Virus record (IMG/VR): IMGVR_UViG_3300049595_000805
Coordinates: 1 to 34,996 of that record
Source: a virus
Direction: 5' to 3' (one strand)
Length of the DNA stretch: 34,996 nucleotides
Positions 5,665-13,408 of the stretch are shown here, piece by piece. The translations under genes and the position numbers were made by a program. How positions within the stretch are numbered: the first letter of the stretch is position 1; each line of letters opens with the position of its first letter. The notes under the pieces were generated by a model. It saw nothing but the letters and a program-made list of their open reading frames with translations, made no database searches and was not told the origin of the DNA.

Positions 5665-5791
5665 TGAAGCCGCCCTTCTTGGCCTTCATCATGCGCCAAG
5701 TGCGGGGTGAAATGGTAGATTGGGATTTAGGGCGGGATGTGCCAGCCTTACGGCGGGCGTTGATGTTGGCGTATAGGCCGGGGCGTTTCAT
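5645..5791 (-). CDS. Conserved phage KRPGLYANI-type small basic protein
   Basis: A 48-residue protein beginning MKRPGLYANINARRKAGTSR and ending in lysine- and glycine-rich sequence. The GLYANIxxxRxxxxxG start is a widespread motif of very small, basic phage proteins whose role is unknown. The start codon at 5791 directly follows GCGGGA, which is one arm of a hairpin (5792-5815), so initiation could be controlled by folding. The gene is too small for most gene finders and overlaps the following one by 20 bases. The basic, unstructured character suggests nucleic-acid or capsid association. Confidence 0.82.
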   Translation of the reverse strand: MKRPGLYANINARRKAGTSRPKSQSTISPRTWRMMKAKKGGFSEKPKG

Positions 5792-5815
5792 TCCCGCAGT
5801 TTAGCACAAGCGGGA
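5792..5815 (-). promoter_or_regulatory. Hairpin abutting the start codon of gene 5645-5791
   Basis: On the minus strand TCCCGC (5815-5810) pairs with GCGGGA (5797-5792) around a 12-base loop, and the second arm touches the ATG at 5791. The only ribosome-site-like bases of that gene lie in the paired arm. The fold could hold down initiation, or mark the end of the upstream gene's message; no T-run follows. Confidence 0.35.
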
Positions 5816-5829
5816 GGATCTAAAAAGAG

Positions 5830-6567
5830 CTACACCAATACGGCTTCTTTGGCCGCACAAATCTCGCAGCCTATGTCCTCGTATTCCCTGACCATCTTAC
5901 CCCATTTATTCCAGCAGGTACGGCAATACCCTTCCGGCATGGGCGAAGCACCCATGGGCATGGTTGGCCTAACTTGGGACGTTTGGGATGCCTTTTCGTA
6001 TGTCATCGGAGCATACCCCCCACCATGGTTTATAATAGTAGTTTCTTTATTAGGGGGTGGGGGCATATTAGCTGAACTCAAAATAACCGTCCCAAACGTC
6101 CCAAACCGCTCTTTGTCGCATTTAGCGTCTATATGTTGTGTTTCTTTAATAGTAACTTTAGCAAGCCGCTTGGCTTCCGCTTCCCTCTCCTTCCTTGCTG
6201 CGACAAGATCCGCATCCCTCTCCCTCACCTCCTTGGCCAGCTTCTCCATATCCATGACGTGCTTTCCTATGAAGGTATTCTTCTGCTCCACCTTTCTTGG
6301 TACGATAGGCTCCGGCCTACCCTTGTTCTTATCCCCGGCTAGATTCCATATAATTCTCCTATGATTTAGGTCATTTGGGTAAGCAGCGCAGGCAAAGGTG
6401 GCCCTATCCTTGAACACTATAAGATGCTGACCACCCGCATCACCGCCCCCCTGGGCGCAAGCTGGGCAGCGGTACTCATCGCCCTTGGAGGTGGTTTTGG
6501 TCGGCGTACCTCTGACCCAAGCCCCGCCGACATTACCAACCAGCTTCTTAGAATCCAGCATCGGCAT
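5830..6567 (-). CDS. Zinc-finger protein associated with the primase
   Basis: A 245-residue protein taken from ATG 6567 because GAGGAGGAGGGCT lies just upstream. Near the N-terminus is a zinc-ribbon-like region (YRCPACAQGGGDAGGQHL, then TFACAAYPND and HRRI, residues 32-72) of the kind that precedes primase catalytic domains. The middle is a charged coiled coil (about 100-145), and the C-terminus has another CxxC pair set (YCRTCWNKWG and GCEICAAK). The gene overlaps the end of the PriPol-helicase gene by 20 bases. I infer a primer-template or DNA-binding accessory to that replicase. It has no catalytic domain that I can see. Confidence 0.75.
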   Translation of the reverse strand: MPMLDSKKLVGNVGGAWVRGTPTKTTSKGDEYRCPACAQGGGDAGGQHLIVFKDRATFACAAYPNDLNHRRIIWNLAGDKNKGRPEPIVPRKVEQKNTFIGKHVMDMEKLAKEVRERDADLVAARKEREAEAKRLAKVTIKETQHIDAKCDKERFGTFGTVILSSANMPPPPNKETTIINHGGGYAPMTYEKASQTSQVRPTMPMGASPMPEGYCRTCWNKWGKMVREYEDIGCEICAAKEAVLV

Positions 6568-8503
6568 AGCCCTCCTCCTCCTGACCCTGCACATGGATGT
6601 TTCTGAAGCCCTTCTTGGACTTCCTGACGCTGTTGGAGATATTGCTCTGGCGAAGCTCCAGCATCTTGTCCCTGATGAGGTGACTCATGCGTGAGCCGGA
6701 CAGCGGCCTCCAGCCCTTCTCGGCGCAATACAGGCCGTATAGCTGAACAAACTCCTCCATTGTTACATCCGATCCTTTTACCTTGTCCACCCGGTCATGG
6801 ATGAAATGGTCAACCGACTCTGACTCTGCCAATAGGTTATGGATACGCTTGGCCTGGGAGTCGGGCAGGCGGATGTCGCCCGTCTCTTCCACGTCTTTCT
6901 GTAGTAGCAGGAAGCCCCGCAAGCCCCAAGCAAGGATGGCCGGACCTTCCTCCTCCACCAGCTTCTCCGCAAAGCGGTCGATCTTCCTTGCGGGCGGTGG
7001 CTGGTTGAACTCCAGCAAAAGCAACCTGCGTCTCCAAGCCTCGACATCCCCCTCCAGGCTGACCCGCAGCTTCTCGTTGGCCGTGATGATGATGTTGTAG
7101 TTGCCAACGATGTGATAACCATCGTTAATCCCCTTGCCTTCCGCATCCAGCACGTCACCTCCGGTAAGCCCCTTGATGACCTTGGCCCCGCCCATTTGCA
7201 GAAAGTTCCCTGGCACGTCCACGCCGGACAGGAGCGTCTTGGCGCGGTAGCGGTAAAGCTCAAACTGCTTGTCGAGGTGCTGGGTGCGTAGCTGCGCCAT
7301 GTTCTCCTTGCCCGAAAGCAGGTGAACCACGTTGTGCAGGGTTGATTTGCCGCCACCCGCCTGACCGTACAGCACCATGAACCTCTGGATGATGTTGCGC
7401 CCGAACAGGCACATCCCAAGATACTTCTGGAACAAGAGCAGATCGTCTGGATCTGGGATGGCTGGCACGGCCAGTTCATTCAAAAATCTTTCCGGCACCA
7501 GATCCAACCCCCTGAACTCGACCGGGCATTGATTGCGCGAGAAGAAGTCAGGGCTGAACTCATGCTCCTCGATTGCCCCCGCCTCGAACTTGATGAAGCG
7601 ATTGGAGCAATGCACCCCTGGGATGCGGTGCAGGGTGAAGGCATCCCGATGCTCCACGATACCGCGAAGCTGGCGCACGATTCCGGCCAGCGAGTTGTCC
7701 GATCTCATGTGTTCAATCTCCGGCCTGTTTTGCTCGCGGCTGAACTTCAGGATGTCGCGGCTGATCTCCTGCTTGATGGCATCCTCCGACTTGACCCGCC
7801 ATATCCCGCGCTCGCCCTCGTATTCGTAAAAGTCCTGCTCCTGCGGTTCGTACAATACCCGGTGATCGTGCTGGTACTTACCCGCCCAGAAGGGTTGGTT
7901 AAGGCTGACGATGAACTCCCGCTCCTTCTTGTCCCTGACCTCCTTCCACGGCTTGCCAAACTCCTCGACTAGGTCGTTGTAGGCATTGTCCACCTTGATC
8001 TTCCAAGGCAGGTCCAGATGGTCCGGCCACACAATGTCGGAGAACTTGATCGTGATCGGCTTCTCCACCACGATCCACTTGTAGTTGCCACCTGTCGGGT
8101 GCTTGCCCCAGATCACCGTCTGCCCGCCGTCACTCCTCCATTCCCCCCAATCCGTGATCTTGGCCAGCGGCGGAAACTCGCCCTCAATCCTGACCCAGAA
8201 GTTCCTGCCCCTGGCTCCCTTGGTCTGGAGCGTTTTGGTCAGGGTTGGGTTCAGCTTGGCAAACTCTTCCGCAGACTCGTCGCTGTCGATGTCAATCGAA
8301 CACAGCCCGCCACCAGCCTTGCCAAGCAACACCCCGATGTTGCCCGCCTCAAGTCGGCGCAGATGCTCCGGCTTCCTTGCCGCCGCCGGGGTTGTCTTCT
8401 GCCAGCCTGCATCCATCGGCCTCTTCTCGCCGGTAGGTATGGGCAAAAGCACGCAGTCTTCCCCCAAAAATTTCATCAGATCCATCACCTTTTCCTGCGT
8501 CAT
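6548..8503 (-). CDS. Primase-polymerase fused to D5-type SF3 helicase
   Basis: A 651-residue replication protein. The N-terminal bifunctional prim-pol domain shows the family opening (PIPTGEKRPMDAGW, residues 21-34) and the metal-binding DID at 71-73. The C-terminal part is a D5/superfamily 3 helicase: Walker A GQAGGGKST (380-388), Walker B-like LLSGVD (424-429), sensor IIITANEKLR (471-480) and an arginine-rich AWRRRLLLLEF. A winged-helix-like tail follows. It would unwind the phage origin and lay down primers. The start is fixed by an ATGA overlap with the upstream nuclease gene and a GGAGGGCG site. No separate DNA polymerase gene is seen in the window, so host polymerase or a gene outside the window must extend. 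Confidence 0.95.
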   Translation of the reverse strand: MTQEKVMDLMKFLGEDCVLLPIPTGEKRPMDAGWQKTTPAAARKPEHLRRLEAGNIGVLLGKAGGGLCSIDIDSDESAEEFAKLNPTLTKTLQTKGARGRNFWVRIEGEFPPLAKITDWGEWRSDGGQTVIWGKHPTGGNYKWIVVEKPITIKFSDIVWPDHLDLPWKIKVDNAYNDLVEEFGKPWKEVRDKKEREFIVSLNQPFWAGKYQHDHRVLYEPQEQDFYEYEGERGIWRVKSEDAIKQEISRDILKFSREQNRPEIEHMRSDNSLAGIVRQLRGIVEHRDAFTLHRIPGVHCSNRFIKFEAGAIEEHEFSPDFFSRNQCPVEFRGLDLVPERFLNELAVPAIPDPDDLLLFQKYLGMCLFGRNIIQRFMVLYGQAGGGKSTLHNVVHLLSGKENMAQLRTQHLDKQFELYRYRAKTLLSGVDVPGNFLQMGGAKVIKGLTGGDVLDAEGKGINDGYHIVGNYNIIITANEKLRVSLEGDVEAWRRRLLLLEFNQPPPARKIDRFAEKLVEEEGPAILAWGLRGFLLLQKDVEETGDIRLPDSQAKRIHNLLAESESVDHFIHDRVDKVKGSDVTMEEFVQLYGLYCAEKGWRPLSGSRMSHLIRDKMLELRQSNISNSVRKSKKGFRNIHVQGQEEEGYADAGF

Positions 8504-9135
8504 GCCGCGCCCTCCTTGATTAGTTGTTCCAGTGCTTTCGTTGATTGTGAAAACGTGCCGCTCGTTAGCGTCTCGATCATCTCACGCTTGTGGCAATGCC
8601 GTCCATACCAAAAATCATTTTCATATTCAGGCATTGAAATGAGCTGGTAAACGCCAGCATCGCCAATGTCCAGCAGCACCGGCTGGTTGCACCACAGGAT
8701 AGACGTGCGCGGCCTCTTCCACCATATCCTGATGATGCCATCCCCGACATGATTGCTTGGCATTTCCTTGCCGATGCAGTCAAAGATCCATACCATGTTG
8801 ACGTAGCCAGCCTCGCGTTGCTGGATCTCCTCAACGCTGATCGGGCTGTGCTGGAACTCGATGGCATGACGAACCCCTCCTACATACATCCTCGCGTCCA
8901 TGCGGTGCTTGATGCCGTCCACCTCGATTGACTTCTCCACGTTGTCCTTGTGGAAGTGGGTTTTCCATTCCAGGTGCCAGTCTGTCTCCGGCTCGCTCCA
9001 TGTGTCCGGGTCGGCGGTTTCCCTGGCCCAATGGTGAAACTTGATCGGACCACACTTGGCGATCAGCACCGTGTCGTCGTAGTCGATGCTTCTTGCGCCC
9101 TTGGTCGGGCGGTTGCCATGCTTGTCGTACATCAT
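8500..9135 (-). CDS. CoiA-like PD-(D/E)XK nuclease
   Basis: A 211-residue protein with the hallmarks of CoiA-like nucleases: a FHHWA segment (33-37), a WHLEWKTHFH segment (53-62), then HRMDARMYVGGVRHAIEFQ with the probable catalytic D80 and E93-x-Q95, followed by SPISVEEIQQREAGY and MVWIFDC. CoiA proteins are associated with competence, and phage relatives are thought to act on DNA ends or branched DNA. The protein is shorter than bacterial CoiA and lacks much of the N-terminal region. It is translationally coupled to the PriPol-helicase gene, so a replication or recombination role is likely. The start is ATG 9135 or the adjacent ATG 9132. Confidence 0.75.
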   Translation of the reverse strand: MMYDKHGNRPTKGARSIDYDDTVLIAKCGPIKFHHWARETADPDTWSEPETDWHLEWKTHFHKDNVEKSIEVDGIKHRMDARMYVGGVRHAIEFQHSPISVEEIQQREAGYVNMVWIFDCIGKEMPSNHVGDGIIRIWWKRPRTSILWCNQPVLLDIGDAGVYQLISMPEYENDFWYGRHCHKREMIETLTSGTFSQSTKALEQLIKEGAA

Positions 9136-9157
9136 GGCAATGTCTTAGCTTGAAAGT

Positions 9158-9402
9158 TCATTTATTTCCCAGCACAATGACATCAGGATCGCATGACGCA
9201 AGGATGTTCGGTGTGCCTATTAGTTTGTCTAATGCAAAGTATAATGCCCCTTTGTTTCAAATGGCCGAACTTTCGTGGCCAGCCGCAAGATCTCCTTGCG
9301 TACCATTCGGGGCATCGGTTCATAATAAAAACAATCCGGCTTTGTTTCAAGGGGAGAACACACTAGGAGGACTTCCCGTTGCGGAATCTCTCCGCACACC
9401 AT
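9158..9402 (-). CDS. Small gene in two frames, candidate programmed -1 frameshift
   Basis: From ATG 9402 a frame gives 57 residues (MVCGEIPQREVLLVCSPLET onward) and stops at 9229. Before the stop, the message reads A AAG GGG (positions 9264-9258), a fitting X XXY YYZ slippery heptamer. A -1 slip there would replace the short GHYTLH end with GALYFALDKLIGTPNILASC and then DPDVIVLGNK, ending at 9158, for a product of 81 residues. The second frame has no start of its own and reads like real protein. It could be programmed frameshifting, a mutation or an assembly error at the G-run. No family is recognised. The start has no close ribosome site. Confidence 0.42.
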
Positions 9403-9415
9403 GCGCCGGATTAAA

Positions 9416-10513
9416 TTATCCCTCCAACTCCATCGCCTTCTTCGCCGCCTCGACAATATCCTGCGAGGTGATGTTGCGAAGGGCATTGCACCACATCTGC
9501 GTCTTCGGTGTCTTGTTTGTCGCGTCCTTGCACTTCTGCTGCGGTAGACCCGCATGAGGGCGGCACGGAGCGTGTGGGCAGGTGTCCGGCTTGAAGACCG
9601 AAATGTTCTTTGGATAGTAGGTCATTCGGTCGTCCGGGTGATAGCTGCCCCATAGCGACACACAAGGCGTGTCGAAGGCGGCGGCCACATGGTTGACACT
9701 GCTGTCCGGCGCAACCACGAAGTCGGCTCCACTTACAATCGGGAACAGCGAGCGGAACTGCTTGGTCGTGTTGAACAGGTCGATCACGCGAGGGTGATCC
9801 ACCTTGAAGTTGTTGGAGTTGTCCAGCCCGATGATGACGGCCTTGTGGTTCGGGAAAGCCTCGAGCAATGCCAGCACGGCTTCCTGTCCTTGCTTGGGCG
9901 GGTAGGTTCTGGTCGGGCCGGATGAACTTACATGATACGCAAAATAATCCTGTTTAATTGGCCACTTGCCCATTTCCATAAGTTCCTTGTGGTCTGGCTC
10001 GATCAGGTATAGGTGTGGGCGTTTATACTTTGGATCTACGTCCCCCGCATTCATCCAGGTGTAAATCCTGTCGTAGCAGTTGCCCGGACCAGTACCCAGC
10101 TTGGTATTGCCAACCTGGCCGGAGAACAAGTCGTCGGTCGGCAGGTGCGCGTCATAGCTATCCCAGGCTTCCAGCGTAGGCGGAAGCGGGAACAGCTTGG
10201 CTCCCAGCCCGGCATAAAGCGGAAGGTTCCTGGCCGGTGCGTACACATCCACGCACCCGCCCGACTCGTTGACCAAATAATGCACAAAGGCAGTCGTGAT
10301 GATTGCATCCCCAATCGCTCCGGCCCGGTACACCGCCGTGGCACCGCCGGTCGCGCGGCCAGGATAGTACGGCTTGATCTTGTGCGGACAGGGTATGGAG
10401 TCTTCCCACATCGGTCCGGTAAGCTCGTCGGGCAACACATAGGTGTTGCGCGGGAAAAGCATCGAGTCATCGACTTTGTGGATTGAGTTGGTTTGGTTGG
10501 TCCAGAGTTTCAT
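9416..10513 (-). CDS. Glycosyltransferase family 9 (heptosyltransferase-like)
   Basis: A 365-residue protein with two Rossmann-like halves of the GT-B fold. The N-terminal domain has a GAIGDA loop (65-70), the counterpart of the heptosyltransferase GxLGD loop. The C-terminal donor domain has VVAPDSSVNHVAAAF and PCVSLWGSYHPDD (266-295), matching the family's sugar-nucleotide site. A C-terminal cysteine set (C312, C317, C328, C342) could bind metal. Such enzymes transfer a sugar from a nucleotide donor; the acceptor here is unknown and might be phage DNA, a virion protein or host surface glycan. It has an AAAGGACACC ribosome site and lies in the accessory region with a second glycosyltransferase. 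Confidence 0.85.
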   Translation of the reverse strand: MKLWTNQTNSIHKVDDSMLFPRNTYVLPDELTGPMWEDSIPCPHKIKPYYPGRATGGATAVYRAGAIGDAIITTAFVHYLVNESGGCVDVYAPARNLPLYAGLGAKLFPLPPTLEAWDSYDAHLPTDDLFSGQVGNTKLGTGPGNCYDRIYTWMNAGDVDPKYKRPHLYLIEPDHKELMEMGKWPIKQDYFAYHVSSSGPTRTYPPKQGQEAVLALLEAFPNHKAVIIGLDNSNNFKVDHPRVIDLFNTTKQFRSLFPIVSGADFVVAPDSSVNHVAAAFDTPCVSLWGSYHPDDRMTYYPKNISVFKPDTCPHAPCRPHAGLPQQKCKDATNKTPKTQMWCNALRNITSQDIVEAAKKAMELEG

Positions 10514-10549
10514 GGTGTCCTTTCTATTGTGAATCTATTTAGAGTCAAA

Positions 10550-10981
10550 CTATTCCGCGCCCCAATGATGTTCCCTGGCATAATCAATCGAAGAGCGGTT
10601 GCACTTCCATGCAGAGGCAATCTGCCTGGTGGTGTAGCCCTGCTCGTACTGGATACGCCACAACCCCCAGCGTTTCAGGACCATCTGCCTTGTCCTGTTT
10701 CCGCCGCCGCTTTTCATCTTTCCCTTCCTGATCTTTGGCTTGGCGATCTTCAGTGCCTCCGGCACCACGATCTCCCGCTCGTCACGAATCCCGGCAACGA
10801 CCCGCGCCGCATCCGATTCGTTGGCCTTGGTGCGCTCGATCCGACCAATGCTGATCTCGTGGCGAAGTTGCTGGATGGTCTGGACTGCGGCGACAAGCCT
10901 CGCCTCCAGCACCTTGATGTTTGTCTCGGTCGTGCTGACCCGGTCAGTTAGTACCTGCGCTACTGCTTCCTGTGTGTTCAT
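10550..10981 (-). CDS. Helix-turn-helix protein
   Basis: A 143-residue protein. The N-terminal half is a long helix (VSTTETNIKVLEARLVAAVQ) suited to dimerisation; a basic linker (KPKIRKGKMKSGGGNRTR) leads to a C-terminal helix-turn-helix (QYEQGYTTRQIASAWKCNRS, then SIDYAREHHW). It may be a DNA-binding regulator or a replication accessory. The HTH resembles the type in DnaA domain IV or in resolvases, but I cannot assign it. GGAGATAAGGA precedes the ATG, which lies within the end of the upstream gene (38-base overlap). Confidence 0.72.
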   Translation of the reverse strand: MNTQEAVAQVLTDRVSTTETNIKVLEARLVAAVQTIQQLRHEISIGRIERTKANESDAARVVAGIRDEREIVVPEALKIAKPKIRKGKMKSGGGNRTRQMVLKRWGLWRIQYEQGYTTRQIASAWKCNRSSIDYAREHHWGAE

Positions 10982-11141
10982 TCCTTATCTCCTTTGTGAT
11001 TAAAGCCGCCGCGTCAACGTCCGCGATGACCTCGCGAACCTTGTGTGCCTCGGCGTGGTTTATCTTGTCCCTGTGGCTGGCCAGACTCCGGCGCACCCGC
11101 GCCAGAATCTCGGCCAACCACGCCATGCGATCTTCCGACAT
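10944..11141 (-). CDS. Small helical protein of unknown function
   Basis: A 65-residue frame whose ATG overlaps the upstream stop as TAATG, a strong sign of coupling. The product is amphipathic helix (MAWLAEILARVRRSLASHRD, then INHAEAHKVREVIADVDAAA) with a short polar tail. The last 38 bases overlap the start of the HTH gene, whose ribosome site lies within this frame. Function unknown. Confidence 0.6.
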   Translation of the reverse strand: MSEDRMAWLAEILARVRRSLASHRDKINHAEAHKVREVIADVDAAALITKEIRNEHTGSSSAGTN

Positions 11142-11326
11142 TACCGACTCCGCATACGGAACCGGCGAGGACCACCCTTGGGCGGCACCCCGGCAGACCG
11201 AAGCGCGATGGCCAGGATCTGCTTCTGCGAGCGCGGCTTACCTCCAGCCCCGCGAGCCTTGCCCTTGCGTTTATTGTCGGCGCGTAGTTCACGAATGTTC
11301 TTTCCGATGTCTTTGCCTAGTGGCAT
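11141..11326 (-). CDS. Small very basic phage protein with AIAL motif
   Basis: A 61-residue, lysine- and arginine-rich protein. The pattern MPLGKDIGKNIRELR, a glycine-rich basic linker and SQKQILAIALRSAG matches small basic proteins common in phage genomes (an N-terminal MPL...GK..KxIxxNI start and a KQxxAIAL helix), whose function is unknown. A very good ribosome site (AAAGGAGAGTGAT) precedes it. It probably binds nucleic acid because of its charge; this is inference. Confidence 0.75.
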   Translation of the reverse strand: MPLGKDIGKNIRELRADNKRKGKARGAGGKPRSQKQILAIALRSAGVPPKGGPRRFRMRSR

Positions 11327-11327
11327 A

Positions 11328-11534
11328 TCACTCTCCTTTTGTTTTCACGAATCTACCGGCCAATAGATCCAACTCCCAGCCGTGTCCGTGAAACTTGTCG
11401 TACAGCATTTGGTTCATAATCCAATAAAGCGGCGAGCAGCTTGAGTCCATCAGGTTTCCTGGGTGGCAGTTGTCCATGTCGAGAAACTCTTTGAGTGCCT
11501 CAACCTCCAACCTTGCCACCTGATATATGGTCAT
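11328..11534 (-). CDS. Small protein of unknown function
   Basis: A 68-residue protein beginning MTIYQVARLEVEALKEFLDM. ATG 11534 is chosen because GGAGGAGACAGC precedes it and it overlaps the upstream stop as ATGA; the longer frame has no support. There is one helix, then a loop with CHPGNLMDSSCSP and an aromatic C-terminal half. The two cysteines and a histidine are suggestive but no motif is clear. I do not recognise it. Confidence 0.68.
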   Translation of the reverse strand: MTIYQVARLEVEALKEFLDMDNCHPGNLMDSSCSPLYWIMNQMLYDKFHGHGWELDLLAGRFVKTKGE

Positions 11535-12127
11535 GCTGTCTCCTCCCCAACCACGCCGTCGAACGGCTGTTCCTCGGCGTGGAATACCTGTGTTTGTACC
11601 TTCAGCCATGTCGGCTTGGCAACTCCATTCTTACCCGTGAACGATGCCTCCGTGAATAAGACGTTGTTGCCGGGAACACAGGCGATCCTTCCATTGGCAA
11701 GCTCAATGAAGTGATGCGACTTGGTTTGGCTCGGCTCCAGGCTGTACCCATCCCCATACGGCTCGGCGGTGAACATATAGGCTCCCCGCATCCATGTCTG
11801 CCTACCGGCCAGCCACACCTGGCAATCCAATTCGCGCAGATAGTCGTACTCGATGGTCGTGAAGTTCCAGCCGAAACAATCCCACCGCTGTGCGTCTCCC
11901 AGGGTCCACGGCTCGCTCGTTCCGTTGGGGAAGGCAAGGGCGTGCAGCGGTAGCCCCCGGTACAACGCACCGCACTTCAGCATGACCGTGCAACCCCAGG
12001 CCCGGTGCGGCACGGAGTACAGCCCGAACCATACGGCATCCTCCCATCCGCTCTCGTTGCCCTGTGAGATAAACTTGCGGTTCACCATGACGTACTGGTG
12101 GCGCGGTAGGTTGGAGGCAAAGGTCAT
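11531..12127 (-). CDS. Conserved-looking beta-rich protein of unknown function
   Basis: A 198-residue protein starting at ATG 12127, which overlaps the previous tiny gene's stop (ATGA). It is rich in Trp, Tyr, Phe and Gly (ESGWEDAVWFGLYSVPHRAW, then LDCQVWLAGRQTWMRGAYMF), typical of an all-beta fold. There is no signal peptide and no transmembrane segment. It sits between the oxygenase region and small helical genes. The fold resembles neither a known capsid nor an enzyme that I can name. The good codon pattern and coupling make it a real gene. Confidence 0.78.
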   Translation of the reverse strand: MTFASNLPRHQYVMVNRKFISQGNESGWEDAVWFGLYSVPHRAWGCTVMLKCGALYRGLPLHALAFPNGTSEPWTLGDAQRWDCFGWNFTTIEYDYLRELDCQVWLAGRQTWMRGAYMFTAEPYGDGYSLEPSQTKSHHFIELANGRIACVPGNNVLFTEASFTGKNGVAKPTWLKVQTQVFHAEEQPFDGVVGEETA

Positions 12128-12201
12128 TTGCGATCCATCCACATCGCCATGAGGGCAATGCCGATGGCAAACATCAGCATCTCGGTCGGGCCTACTTCCA
12201 T
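12124..12201 (-). CDS. 25-residue membrane peptide
   Basis: A tiny frame, MEVGPTEMLMFAIGIALMAM then WMDRK, that starts within the end of the oxygenase gene and overlaps the next ATG as ATGA. It is a single hydrophobic helix with a basic C-terminus. The double overlap is the main support; its size means it may only be a coupling bridge between neighbours. Confidence 0.5.
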   Translation of the reverse strand: MEVGPTEMLMFAIGIALMAMWMDRK

Positions 12202-12764
12202 TGCGGCCCTGTGATCCATGCTACCAACGCCCAGCGCGTTCCGAGCAGGGGTGCCTTGGCCTTGTGCTTGATCCATGAAGGGAAGAAGTTTGCCGATCCC
12301 TGGTGCGTGGACTTCTCCACCCCATGCCAATCGGCCTCTACGCGCAACCCTCCGCCCACATATTCCTGAGGGCGGGATAGGTTGATAACGCAGGTCAGCT
12401 TGCGGTCGCTACCGTCATAGGTGTCGAAGTGCCACCTGAACTTCTGGAATGGGCGATACCTCAGCACCTGAAGCTGCTGCATATCCATTATGTCGAAGCG
12501 ATAGTGTTCCGTGTTGACCTGATCCACCACTGCGGCCAGGTAATTGTAAAGCCACTGGAAGTGCGGTGCCTTGGGTATCCAGCACGACGAGCAGGTCCGG
12601 GTGCGGCTGGCAACGTGGGTGCCGTCCTTCGACAACACCGGCGCGCGCTTCATCCCGATGACCTCCGCATCGCGAATAATCATCTCGCACTGCGAGCGGG
12701 TCAGGACTTGCGGTACGGTTACCGCCGTGAGGATTTTTTGCTTGAACGCTTTTTTGGTTTGCAT
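12192..12764 (-). CDS. 2-oxoglutarate/Fe(II)-dependent oxygenase (prolyl-4-hydroxylase-like)
   Basis: A 190-residue double-stranded beta-helix enzyme. The iron triad is visible: H112 and D114 in RWHFDTYD and H167 in SWIKHKA; R177 in GTRWALVAWITG is placed to bind 2-oxoglutarate. The size and order match phage P4H-type oxygenases. These hydroxylate proteins or, in some families, nucleic acids; the substrate here is not shown. GGAAGAACAA precedes the ATG. Neighbouring glycosyltransferases raise the idea of a hydroxylate-then-glycosylate pathway, but the genes are separated by others. Confidence 0.92.
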   Translation of the reverse strand: MQTKKAFKQKILTAVTVPQVLTRSQCEMIIRDAEVIGMKRAPVLSKDGTHVASRTRTCSSCWIPKAPHFQWLYNYLAAVVDQVNTEHYRFDIMDMQQLQVLRYRPFQKFRWHFDTYDGSDRKLTCVINLSRPQEYVGGGLRVEADWHGVEKSTHQGSANFFPSWIKHKAKAPLLGTRWALVAWITGPQWK

Positions 12765-12958
12765 TTGTTCTTCCTTTCAACGTATTCCTCCAGAAGCTTT
12801 TTGATGGCGTAACTCGCCAATTCCTCGCGATCATACTTGATCCTGTTAAATCCAATGGATGCCAGCTTGTCGGACGCAATGTCATCCATGTCGAATTTCA
12901 TTTCGATCATTTTTACCTCGCGCTCGCCGAGAAACTTTATTTGTCCCAATTCATCCAT
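12719..12958 (-). CDS. Small protein with a very basic tail
   Basis: A 79-residue protein beginning MDELGQIKFLGEREVKMIEM. An earlier ATG at 12994 is possible but lies inside the upstream membrane-protein gene, and a GGAGAAATCACA site fits ATG 12958. The body is mixed helix/strand; the last 20 residues are a lysine-arginine-serine tail (KPKKRSSKKSSRR) that would bind nucleic acid. It overlaps the oxygenase gene by 46 bases. I do not recognise a family. Confidence 0.7.
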   Translation of the reverse strand: MDELGQIKFLGEREVKMIEMKFDMDDIASDKLASIGFNRIKYDREELASYAIKKLLEEYVERKNKCKPKKRSSKKSSRR

Positions 12959-13104
12959 TGTGATTTCTCCTCTCTTGATTTTGCAATCAGCCATGCCATG
13001 AAGCTTCCGGCGAACACCAGCAACATCATCCCTGCGCCCGCAAGCAGGGCGAACAAGATGACGCGTGCGCTCACCTCGCTAAAGAACTTCAGATAGTCCG
13101 TCAT
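12937..13104 (-). CDS. 55-residue single-pass membrane protein
   Basis: Starts at ATG 13104 after a strong AGAGGAGGAAAG site and encodes MTDYLKFFSEVSARVILFAL, LAGAGMMLLVFAGSFMAWLI and a polar tail. One long or two short transmembrane helices cover about residues 14-41. It overlaps both neighbours, which is typical for this phage. The role might be in host membrane modification or exclusion; nothing in the sequence decides. Confidence 0.7.
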   Translation of the reverse strand: MTDYLKFFSEVSARVILFALLAGAGMMLLVFAGSFMAWLIAKSREEKSQWMNWDK

Positions 13105-13408
13105 CTTTCCTCCTCTTAAGCATTTTGTTCAGGGTGGATTGGTCGATGTTCGCCCCGCCCATCCTGCACCAAAAGAGTACGGTGCCGTTCTTGAAATCGT
13201 CAAGCAGGTTTTTTATGTTGTCCTCCTCGCGGTAGCAGCAACAGTCTTTCAGGCCCGGACGCTTGTTCGCCGGTGTCAGTTCGTCCCCGACCAATACCTT
13301 GCGGCGTTGCAATAGGCGCAGGTCGTAGATCGCCCGGATGGCAATCTCGCTGGCGAGCAGCTTGACCCGCTCCTCGTGGGTCAGGCGGTTCGCTTCAGCT
13401 TTGACCAT
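13079..13408 (-). CDS. Protein of unknown function
   Basis: A 109-residue protein from ATG 13408, chosen for its GAGGAAGAA ribosome site; the longer frame overlaps the upstream gene entirely. The N-terminal half is helical (LTHEERVKLLASEIAIRAIY), and the middle has a CCCYREEDNIKNLLDDFKNG segment with three adjacent cysteines. The C-terminus is basic. No family is recognised. It overlaps the upstream and downstream genes by 28 and 26 bases. Confidence 0.7.
   Translation of the reverse strand: MVKAEANRLTHEERVKLLASEIAIRAIYDLRLLQRRKVLVGDELTPANKRPGLKDCCCYREEDNIKNLLDDFKNGTVLFWCRMGGANIDQSTLNKMLKRRKDDGLSEVL

Noticed and set aside
11014-11292. A 92-codon frame overlapping the two small genes at 10944-11326
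   Set aside because: It is antiphase to two genes joined by a TAATG overlap and good ribosome sites, and its composition is typical of a shadow of GC-rich coding sequence.
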